From assembly GCF_016862895.1 (NCBI RefSeq), contig NZ_BONV01000007.1, forward strand, positions 1-64,000: a stretch of 64,000 nucleotides of DNA, read 5' to 3'. Under the pieces are notes generated by a model. It was not told where the DNA came from, did no database searches, and saw only the letters and a program-made list of their open reading frames with translations. Shown piece after piece: positions 55,886 through 64,000 of the stretch. The translations under genes and the position numbers were made by a program. Source of the DNA: Planotetraspora kaengkrachanensis (GTDB lineage: Bacteria > Actinomycetota > Actinomycetes > Streptosporangiales > Streptosporangiaceae). Positions within the stretch are counted from its first letter, which is position 1; each line of letters starts with the position of its first letter.

Positions 55886-56790
55886 AGGGCGACCTTGTCC
55901 TTGATCTCGGCGAACCGTTTTTCCCCGAACCCGGAAACCTCACGGAGTTGTTCGACGCTCTGGAAGCCGCCGTTCGCCTCGCGGAACTCGATGATCCGTT
56001 CGGTGAGCACGTCACCGACGCCCGGCAGGCCGTTGAGCTGATCCGCCGTCGCCGAATTGAGGCTGATGAGGCCACCCCCGCCCGAGCCGGCCGGCCCGCC
56101 GTCTCCGGGAGTCGCCGGGGTGGGAGCGCCCACCATAATCTGCTCGCCGTCCACAAGACGCCGCGCGAGATTCAGGGCGCCCGGTTTCGCACCCGGCCGG
56201 ATCCCGCCTGCGGCGTCGATGGCGTCGGCGACCCTTGACCCCGTCGCCAGTGACAACACCCCCGGTCGCCGCACCTTGCCCGTCACGTACACGACGACGC
56301 TCACCGTCGGCGAAGGAGACGGGATCGCCGCGACAGCCGAGGCGGCGCCCACCGGCATGGGAGGCGCCAGCGGCTCGGCCACCGGTCGCGCACGCCATGC
56401 GAGGACGCCCGCCACGATCGCCGCGAGCGTGCCCAGGACGACGAGCACGCGCAGGCCCGGCACCCCCGGATCGAGCGCCGGAACCGCGCCCGCCAAGCGG
56501 CCCCGCATCCGCGCCCCGAGTGAGTCCACGGCAGGCGATTCCTCCTCGGGCAGGACCGGTTCGTACGGCTCACGCCCCGCGGCAGCCGTACGAGCCACGT
56601 GACGGGCCTCGTGGGGTGACCCGAACGACGGCGGCGGACCGGGAAGGGCGGGCTGCCGGGCAGCAGGCGGCCCGGACTCCGCCGATGCCGTCAGACGGCG
56701 CAGACGAGCCTCTACCGCGACGCGTTGGGCCGCCTGCTGCGTGGTTCGCACCCGGGAGACGCTAGGTCGCCGCGACGCGTCCGCCCCCAT
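55882..56790 (-). CDS. comEA: ComEA-like helix-hairpin-helix DNA-binding protein
   Basis: A 302-residue protein. A long charged cytoplasmic N-terminus (about 1-110) is followed by one membrane helix (about 113-132), an SLBB domain (VVVYVTGKVRRPGVLSLATGSRVADAI) and a C-terminal double HhH (LNSATADQLNGLPGVGDVLTERIIEFREANGGF). The extracytoplasmic HhH is thought to bind incoming DNA for ComEC. The N-terminal extension is longer than in Bacillus. Confidence 0.92.
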   Translation of the reverse strand: MGADASRRPSVSRVRTTQQAAQRVAVEARLRRLTASAESGPPAARQPALPGPPPSFGSPHEARHVARTAAAGREPYEPVLPEEESPAVDSLGARMRGRLAGAVPALDPGVPGLRVLVVLGTLAAIVAGVLAWRARPVAEPLAPPMPVGAASAVAAIPSPSPTVSVVVYVTGKVRRPGVLSLATGSRVADAIDAAGGIRPGAKPGALNLARRLVDGEQIMVGAPTPATPGDGGPAGSGGGGLISLNSATADQLNGLPGVGDVLTERIIEFREANGGFQSVEQLREVSGFGEKRFAEIKDKVAL

Positions 56791-56839
56791 CGGAACGGCG
56801 CTCTGTGGATGACGCGAAAGCTGTGGAAACGCGGGCCGT

Positions 56840-57685
56840 TCAGCCGGTCACCGGGGAGATCGTCACGCCGAGCAGGCCGGGGCCGACATGGGCGCCCAGC
56901 GCCGGCCCGACCTCGACGACCATCATGCGGACGAGTCCGGGCAACCGCGCGCTCAGGCGCTCCGCGAGCGCGTCGGCCCGGGCGGCGGCCATCAGGTGCT
57001 GCACCGCCACGTTCACCGGTGTGTCGGCGGCCGCCTCGACCGCCAAATCCTCGAGGCGGGCTATCGCGCGGCTCGCCGTACGGACCTTCTCCAGAACGGT
57101 GAGCGGGCCGTCGCCGAGGCGCATGAGCGGCTTGATCGCCAGAGCGGAGCCCACGAGATTGGCGGCGGCGCCGATGCGGCCGCTCCGCCGGAGGTGTTCG
57201 AGCGTGTCGACGTAGAAGAACGTCCGCGTGAGGTCGGCACAACGCCGCGCCGCGGACGCGACCTCGGCGAGGGCCGCTCCCCGCCCGGCCGCCTGTGCCG
57301 CTGCCAGCACGGGGAATCCGAGCCCCATGGCGATGGACCGGCTGTCGATCACCTCGACGGGGATCGGCGCCTCCCGCGCGGAGACGAGGGCGGAGTCCAC
57401 CGTGCCCGACAACTCACCGGACAAGTGGACGGAGACGACGCCCGTCGCCCCCTGCGCGGCCGCCTGCCCGTAGGCGTCAGCGAACAGCTGCGGCGCGGGC
57501 CGCGACGTGGTGGCGCCGCCGCGCAGGGCGTCGGCCACGACGGCCGTGTCGATCGGCGTCCGGTCCTCGATGATCCTGCCGTCATAGGCGACCCGCAGCG
57601 TGACGACGGCGATGCCCTGAACGGCCGTCTCCGCCGCGCCCAGATACGCGGTGGAATCCGTGACGACGGCGATCATCGGGGGCAT
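56840..57685 (-). CDS. DegV family fatty-acid-binding protein
   Basis: A 281-residue DegV protein, with the start IAVVTDSTAYL, the SRPAPQLFADAY segment, SVHLSGELSGTVDSA and VDTLEHLRRSGRIG. DegV/FakB proteins bind a fatty acid and present it to a FakA kinase in Firmicutes; the role in actinobacteria is less clear. It is followed by comEA 49 bases downstream, matching the mycobacterial order. Confidence 0.9.
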   Translation of the reverse strand: MPPMIAVVTDSTAYLGAAETAVQGIAVVTLRVAYDGRIIEDRTPIDTAVVADALRGGATTSRPAPQLFADAYGQAAAQGATGVVSVHLSGELSGTVDSALVSAREAPIPVEVIDSRSIAMGLGFPVLAAAQAAGRGAALAEVASAARRCADLTRTFFYVDTLEHLRRSGRIGAAANLVGSALAIKPLMRLGDGPLTVLEKVRTASRAIARLEDLAVEAAADTPVNVAVQHLMAAARADALAERLSARLPGLVRMMVVEVGPALGAHVGPGLLGVTISPVTG

Positions 57686-57748
57686 ATCGAGAGAGTAACC
57701 GCTGGCGATCTCCGGGACACGTGGATGATCGGGCGAGTGGGAGACGGG

Positions 57749-58957
57749 TTACTGGACGGGGGTCCCGCCACGCCAGACCCGGCGGGGCTTGAGACCGTAC
57801 GACCAGGCGAAGGCGCCCTCGTGGTCGGCGTCCCACTGCACGATGTCCGCCAGCCGGCCGGGGGCGAGGATGCCGCGGTCGGGGGCGCCGAGCACCTGGG
57901 CTCCGCCGAGCGTCGCCGCGCGGAGCGCGTCGCCCACGCTCATCCCGAACGCCGAGACGGCCAGGCTGATCACCAGGGACATCGAGGTGATGCCGCAGTG
58001 ACCCGGGTTGTGGTCGCTGCCGAGCGCGATCGGGACGCCCTGGGCGATCATGCGGCGGACCGGCGGAAGGGTGCCGCCCTGCAGGGCGGTGGCCGGGCAG
58101 ACGACGGCGGGCACGCCGTACCTGCCCATCAGCGCGATGTCCTCGTCGGAGGTGTGGTGGAGCAGGTCGGCGGACGAGCAGCCCATCTCGGCGGCCAGTT
58201 GGACCGCGCCGCGGCGGTTGTAGGCGCCCGCGTGCACACGCGGGAGGAGGCCGACGTTGCGGCCGGAGGCGAGCACCCAGCGGGCCTCGTCGACGCTGAA
58301 GTGGCCGTCGTCGCAGTAGACGTCGACGCTGTCGGCCCCGGCGGCGGCCGCGTCCGCGCACCACGTGGCGACGGCCTCGACGTAGTCGCGCTGGCGGCCG
58401 AAGTACTCCGGCGGGACCACGTGCGCGGCCAGGAACGTCACGTGCACCCGCGGCATCATCGGCTCTTTCTCGAGCTCGCGTAGCAGCCGGACGTCCGCCA
58501 GTTCTCCGTCGCGGGTCAGGTGGTAGCCCGTCTTGGCCTCGACGGTCGTCGTGCCGGCCAGCAGCCATTCGCGCAGCCGCTCGCGCACGCCGTTGCACAA
58601 AGTCCAGGGGTCGGTGCCGCGGGTCACCGTGACGGTCGAGCCGATGCCGCCGCCGGCCGCGTTGATCGCGGAGGCCGTCGAGCCGCCCGACCGCATCGCC
58701 ATCTCGGCGTAGCGGTTACCTGCGTAGACGGGGTGGGTGTGGGCGTCGATGAGACCGGGCGTGACGAGCGCGCCGCCGAGGTTCTCCACGTGGTCGACGT
58801 CGACGATGTCGTTGACGACCCCGGGCACGCTCTGCGGCAGGTCAGCCGCCCGACCGACCCAGGCGATGCGGTCGTTGTGGACCAGGATGGCCGCGTTGCT
58901 GCATACGTCGTGACCGGTCCAGAGCCGGCCGATGTTGGTGAGCAGCCGAACGGTCAT
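57749..58957 (-). CDS. hutI: Imidazolonepropionase
   Basis: A 402-residue amidohydrolase-superfamily enzyme that opens the imidazolone ring in histidine degradation to give N-formimino-glutamate. The metal motif is DAHTHPVYAG (about residues 73-82), with EAKTGYHL, FLAAHVVPPEY, later His residues and GSDHNPGHCGITSM. No other hut genes are next to it. The start overlaps the stop of a 30-codon upstream frame (ATGA). Confidence 0.92.
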   Translation of the reverse strand: MTVRLLTNIGRLWTGHDVCSNAAILVHNDRIAWVGRAADLPQSVPGVVNDIVDVDHVENLGGALVTPGLIDAHTHPVYAGNRYAEMAMRSGGSTASAINAAGGGIGSTVTVTRGTDPWTLCNGVRERLREWLLAGTTTVEAKTGYHLTRDGELADVRLLRELEKEPMMPRVHVTFLAAHVVPPEYFGRQRDYVEAVATWCADAAAAGADSVDVYCDDGHFSVDEARWVLASGRNVGLLPRVHAGAYNRRGAVQLAAEMGCSSADLLHHTSDEDIALMGRYGVPAVVCPATALQGGTLPPVRRMIAQGVPIALGSDHNPGHCGITSMSLVISLAVSAFGMSVGDALRAATLGGAQVLGAPDRGILAPGRLADIVQWDADHEGAFAWSYGLKPRRVWRGGTPVQ

Positions 58958-59046
58958 CCGACCACCCGCCCATCGTCCCTGAACACGACAAAGTCCCAGG
59001 TCATGGGCGCCTCGCCCACTGGGTCCGCTCCGTGTCCGGACGTCAT
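58954..59046 (-). CDS. Putative 30-residue upstream peptide coupled to hutI
   Basis: An ATG at 59046 with AGGAG 8 bases upstream opens a 30-codon frame that ends in a TGA overlapping the hutI ATG. The product starts MTSGHGADPVGEAPMTW and ends RDDGRVVG. It could be a leader or coupling peptide, or the decayed end of a lost upstream gene. I recognise no family. Confidence 0.4.
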   Translation of the reverse strand: MTSGHGADPVGEAPMTWDFVVFRDDGRVVG

Positions 59047-59426
59047 TGGGGGGTCTCCTGCCTCATCGCGCACCGGTGTTGTGCGATGACCCTATCGCCA
59101 GGATCTTGAACCCGGGCGAATTCAGTTCAGTTACGTTATTTCACAGGTCGACTGGATGTACAGGGTTATTGAGAAAGCACGCCAATACGCCACAGCCGTA
59201 TAGATACGTCACGTCTGTCCCCGAATTCGCACCGGCAGCCGTTCCCCGCGGCTCGATCCCGATGCCCTCGCACTCGCCAACGCGTAACAGCATGTTCTGG
59301 TGTCATCTTGTTACCCGCGCCATAAGGTCTCGTTAGGCTGGCGTTATCTTACCAAGGTCACCCCTGGAGAGCCACTGACCAAGCGTGACCCTCACAGGGG
59401 CGTGTCGGGGATGCGGAAAAGGCCGC
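59047..59426. other. AT-richer intergenic region, no gene seen
   Basis: About 380 bases between hflX and the hutI leader frame, noticeably richer in A and T (for example around 59120-59180). It probably holds the hutI promoter. I see no complete hairpin terminator for hflX and no frame worth calling. Confidence 0.45.
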
Positions 59427-60839
59427 TCAGACGGTCTCGACGGGCTTCGCCACCCGGTCCAGCTCGGCGAACAGCGCGCCCAGAACCCTGGCGTGCAGGA
59501 TGGTCCCGTCGCCGGTGTGCTGCAGGGACAGCACCTCGCCCTCCTTGTGGGCCCGCGCGACCAGATCCGTCCTGTCGTACGGCACGAGCATGCGCACCTC
59601 GTGGTCCAGGCGCGGCAGCTCGGTCTCGATCATCGCCATCAGTTCGCCCATGCCGGAGCCGGTGCGCGCGGACACCACCACGCTGTGCCGTTCCTTCATG
59701 GTCAGCCGGGCGAGCGTCACCGGGTCGGCGGCGTCGGCCTTGTTGATCACGACGATCTCGGGGATCGCGCTCGCGCCCTCGATCTCGGCGAACACCTCGC
59801 GGACGGCCGCGAGCTGCGACTCGGGATCCGGGTGCGACCCGTCCACCACGTGCAGGATGAGGTCGGCGTCTCCGACCTCCTCAAGGGTCGACCGGAACGC
59901 CTCGACCAGCTGGTGGGGCAGGTGCCGCACGAACCCGACGGTGTCGGCGAGCGTGAACAGGCGGCCGTCGGGCGTGCGAGCCCGGCGCACCGTCGGGTCG
60001 AGGGTCGCGAACAGCGCGTCCTCGACCAGCACCCCCGCACCGGTCAGCCGGTTGAGCAGCGACGACTTGCCGGCGTTGGTGTAGCCGGCGATCGCCACCG
60101 CCGGCACCTCGCGGGCCTGCCGGTGGTGCCGCATGGTCTCGCGCGCGGTCGACATGTTCTTGATCTGGCGGCGGAGCTTCGACATGCGCTCGCGGATGCG
60201 GCGCCGGTCCAGCTCGATCTTCGTCTCACCGGGGCCGCGGCCGCCGATGCCGACACCGCCGGCGGCGCGACCGCCGACCTGCCGGGAGAGGTTTCCACCC
60301 CAGCCTCGCAGGCGGGGAAGCAGGTACTGGAGCTGGGCCAGCTCGACCTGGGCCTTGCCTTCGCGGCTCTTGGCGTGCTGCGCGAAGATGTCCAGGATCA
60401 ACGCGGTCCGGTCGATGACCTTGACCTTGACGACCTCCTCCAGCTGGCGCAGCTGGCCGGGCGTGAGTTCGCCGTCGCAGATCACGGTGTCGGCGCCGGA
60501 GGCGGCCACGATGTCCCGCAGCTCGATCGCCTTCCCCGATCCGATGTACGTCGCGGGGTCGGGCTTGTCGCGGCGCTGGATCAGTCCCTCCAGGACGTCC
60601 GATCCCGCGGTCTCCGCCAGGAGCCGGAGCTCCTGCAGGGAGTTCTCCGCGTCGAAGACGGAGCCGCTGGTCCAGACGCCCACGAGGACGACCCGCTCCA
60701 GCCGCAGCTGGCGGTATTCGACCTCGGTGATGTCTTCGAGCTCCGTCGAAAGACCGGCCACGCGGCGGAGCGCCTGGCGCTCTTCCAGTTCGTAATCGCC
60801 TACGGCAAGGTCTTCGGGCTCGTCATGCATATATGTCAT
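59427..60839 (-). CDS. hflX: GTPase HflX
   Basis: A 470-residue ribosome-splitting GTPase. The HflX N-terminal domain contains ATYIGSGKAIEL and the RGWGGNLSRQVGGR linker with GRGPGETKIELDRRRI; the G domain has GYTNAGKSSLLNRLTGA, FATLDPT, DTVGFVRHLP and NKAD. The ATG at 60839 is preceded by an AGAAGAG site. It is monocistronic here. Confidence 0.94.
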   Translation of the reverse strand: MTYMHDEPEDLAVGDYELEERQALRRVAGLSTELEDITEVEYRQLRLERVVLVGVWTSGSVFDAENSLQELRLLAETAGSDVLEGLIQRRDKPDPATYIGSGKAIELRDIVAASGADTVICDGELTPGQLRQLEEVVKVKVIDRTALILDIFAQHAKSREGKAQVELAQLQYLLPRLRGWGGNLSRQVGGRAAGGVGIGGRGPGETKIELDRRRIRERMSKLRRQIKNMSTARETMRHHRQAREVPAVAIAGYTNAGKSSLLNRLTGAGVLVEDALFATLDPTVRRARTPDGRLFTLADTVGFVRHLPHQLVEAFRSTLEEVGDADLILHVVDGSHPDPESQLAAVREVFAEIEGASAIPEIVVINKADAADPVTLARLTMKERHSVVVSARTGSGMGELMAMIETELPRLDHEVRMLVPYDRTDLVARAHKEGEVLSLQHTGDGTILHARVLGALFAELDRVAKPVETV

Positions 60840-60947
60840 CTCTTCTAGAGGAACAATCCGACACCCTCGGTGTCTTCCCATCGATGGTGGCACGACGCCC
60901 CGATGTCCGCATCTGGTTATGGCCTGCGGCTTTCCACCGTGAATCCG

Positions 60948-61643
60948 TCAGGCCTGCAGGACCTTGGCGTCGCCGGAACCGGTCTTGACGACGACGGTAC
61001 GGGAGGACGAAGGATCCCGCGTCACCGCGACCTCCTTGTTCCCCGAGCCCGTGTCGGCGGTCACGTTGTAGGACCCTGACGGCACCCAGACGGTCCCGTC
61101 TCCCGAGCCGGTGTCGACGCGCACGTTGTCGGGTGCGGCGGCGAAGCGGAGCTTCACGTCGCCCGACCCGGTCGAGGCGGTCACCTGGCGACCGGAGAGG
61201 CCCCTCGCGTCGATGTCGCCGGAACCGGTCTCCGCGCCCACCGGGCCGGTCAGGTCGCGGAGGGTGATCGTGCCCGATCCCGTGTCGACCTTCACGTCGA
61301 GGCCCTTCGGGACCTCCACGCGGTAGTCGACCGAGCAGTCACGGCAGTCGTACCGCAACGTGAGCGTGCCGCCCTCGACCCGATGGCCGTTCTGCGGCTT
61401 CTCACCACGCCAGTGCAGGGTCTCGGTGACGTGGACGCCGGTCCTGCCGGACTCGTTCACGACGATCTCACCCGCCCCCGTGGCGGTGCGCAGGGCCGTG
61501 ATGGCGTCCGTCACGTCGTAGGACTGGACGGCCTGCTCGCCGCCGAAGCCGACCTTGCCGAGGTCGATCTCCGTGCCGCACGCGGTGAGGGCGAGGGCGG
61601 CACCCAGTGCCACTCCCGCGACGATCATGCTCTGCTTTCTCAT
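60948..61643 (-). CDS. DUF4097 family lipoprotein
   Basis: A 231-residue lipoprotein: the signal MRKQSMIVAGVALGAALALTAC ends in a clear lipobox (LTAC). The rest is a beta-strand-rich DUF4097-type adhesin-like region with repeated TGSGD turns (VDTGSGTITLRDL, ETGSGDIDARGL, STGSGDVKLRF and so on), about five turns of a probable beta-helix. Function unknown. It is divergent from malate synthase. Confidence 0.8.
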   Translation of the reverse strand: MRKQSMIVAGVALGAALALTACGTEIDLGKVGFGGEQAVQSYDVTDAITALRTATGAGEIVVNESGRTGVHVTETLHWRGEKPQNGHRVEGGTLTLRYDCRDCSVDYRVEVPKGLDVKVDTGSGTITLRDLTGPVGAETGSGDIDARGLSGRQVTASTGSGDVKLRFAAAPDNVRVDTGSGDGTVWVPSGSYNVTADTGSGNKEVAVTRDPSSSRTVVVKTGSGDAKVLQA

Positions 61644-61772
61644 GGCACCGATTCTTGTGCCGCGTACGGCTCCGCCCCATCGGGGAGATCCCCCGGCCCG
61701 CCCTGACGCGTCCCCCACGTTGACCCTCGGATCAGCGGTGGAGTAGCGTCGATTCCACCATTTAGAACTATA

Positions 61773-61789
61773 TTTCCATATCGTGGAAA
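61773..61789. promoter_or_regulatory. Inverted repeat TTTCCA-N5-TGGAAA before malate synthase
   Basis: TTTCCA (61773-61778) and TGGAAA (61784-61789) flank 5 bases, 8 bases before the ATG at 61798; another TTCCA occurs at 61753. The half-site resembles operators of IclR-family regulators, which control glyoxylate-shunt and ureide genes in actinomycetes. Confidence 0.55.
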
Positions 61790-61797
61790 GGGTGCCG

Positions 61798-63384
<1,587 letters not shown>

Positions 63385-63493
63385 CATGACCGACTTGGAG
63401 GTCAGGAATCTTCCCACCCGGCGGAAGGTTCCTGATCCCAATCTAGATACGACTAGACGAGCGCATCCGTCCAGACGTTGGTACATCTGGAGC

Positions 63494-64000
63494 ATGACCG
63501 AATTCAGAGAGGCCGGCGACCACGCCGGCGCCGCCGCCGGACCGCCCCGGGCGATCACCCGCGAGATCACCAGGAGCCACTACCGGTCGGCGCTCACGGC
63601 CAACGCCGAGCTGATCCACCAGTACTGGCGCATCGGCCGCCACATCCTCGGCCACCGGCTGGGCGACACCCGGTACGACGAGGTCCTCGCCCGCCTGGCC
63701 ACCGGCCTCAGGGCCGAATACCCCTGGTCACGCGGGTACTCCCGGGCCAACCTGCACCACATGACGACGTTCGCCGCCGCCTGGCCGGAGTTCGTCCCGC
63801 AGTCGCTGGAGCTGATCCCGTGGGGCCACGTCGTCGTCCTGCTCGACCTGCTCGACGACCGCCCGACCCGCGAGTTCTACGCGATGAAGGCGGCCCACGA
63901 GGGCTGGACCCGGAGCACGCTGACGATGATGATCCGAAGTGGGCTGCATCTGCGGCCGGACCACCCCCTGTACGACACCGGCAGGACAGTGCCGGTGGAG
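63494..64000 (+). CDS. DUF1016 (YhcG-like) PD-(D/E)XK nuclease-family protein, 5' part
   Basis: The frame opens at the ATG at 63494 and runs off the window, giving 169 residues. The visible part is the DUF1016 N-terminal winged-helix-like domain: LTANAELIHQYWRIGRHI, YPWSRGYSRANLHHMTTF, LIPWGHVVVLLDLL and REFYAMKAAHEGWTRSTL. The nuclease domain should lie beyond the window. Members occur in accessory, defence-like or mobile contexts; none can be assessed here. Confidence 0.85.
   Translation, partial: MTEFREAGDHAGAAAGPPRAITREITRSHYRSALTANAELIHQYWRIGRHILGHRLGDTRYDEVLARLATGLRAEYPWSRGYSRANLHHMTTFAAAWPEFVPQSLELIPWGHVVVLLDLLDDRPTREFYAMKAAHEGWTRSTLTMMIRSGLHLRPDHPLYDTGRTVPVE

Noticed and set aside
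59060-59090. Hairpin around GCGCACCGGTGTTGTGCG upstream of hutI
   Set aside because: Pairing is interrupted by unpaired bases and there is no U-run; too weak to call a terminator or operator.

Overview
This window reads as chromosomal DNA from a high-GC filamentous actinomycete, most likely of the Streptosporangiales (Nonomuraea, Microbispora or Streptosporangium type). The evidence is the strong G/C third-position bias, many GTG and TTG starts with GGAGG ribosome sites, GTGA/ATGA gene overlaps, actinobacterial gene families (DUF2630, DUF3097, YrdB, DnaJ2-HrcA), and a housekeeping gene order shared with mycobacteria and Streptomyces. The genus is inference. I saw no tRNA, rRNA, CRISPR array, insertion sequence or prophage.

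Layout. 0.1-6.0 kb: a PhoD-like phosphatase, then an amide-nitrogen module (MarR regulator divergent from a signal-less AmiC-like binding protein, an APC permease and an acetamidase/formamidase) closed by a 22-bp-stem terminator. 6.1-13.2 kb: two dehydrogenase-fold genes, YrdB, a TetR regulator with three stacked operators, leuA with a leucine-rich leader peptide, DUF2630 and a double GNAT protein. 13.4-19.7 kb: an orphan, degenerate UrtE-like ATPase and the complete urease operon ureABCFGD behind a good GlnR-box match. 20.5-23.4 kb: a secreted DNRLRE/LamG protein. 23.7-35.9 kb: the conserved block era, cytidine-deaminase-like gene, corC, ybeY, phoH, hit, rsmE, dnaJ2, hrcA (with CIRCE), DUF3097 and hemW, interrupted by a sigma factor/membrane protein pair. 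36-43 kb: a GH18 chitinase, a MOSC protein, an orphan histidine kinase, lepA, a membrane-anchored GH18-like protein and rpsT. 43.6-52.3 kb: an inserted accessory block with a four-gene FtsX/MacB-type ABC operon and a divergent MFS-MarR pair. 52.4-57.7 kb: holA, comEC, comEA and degV. 57.7-64 kb: hutI, hflX, a DUF4097 lipoprotein, malate synthase and the start of a DUF1016 (YhcG-like) gene running off the window.

The most unusual structure is a family of exact 53-bp periodic repeats beginning GTGATCATGCAC. It occurs at two convergent gene junctions (9231-9827 and 34468-34645). At both loci the first unit's TGA is the stop codon of the upstream gene. Inside the core a stop and a start are interlaced (TGA-TC-ATG). 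Each complete 53-bp unit with an intact core encodes an uninterrupted 16-codon mini-ORF starting M-(H/R)-x-F and ending at the TGA of the next unit. At the first locus the arms are inverted copies that flank a terminator-like hairpin. I know of no description of this element.

Functionally, nitrogen scavenging is a recurring theme (amide hydrolysis, urease, the histidine-utilisation enzyme HutI, and malate synthase for glyoxylate). The rest is core translation, ribosome assembly, proteostasis and DNA replication or uptake machinery.
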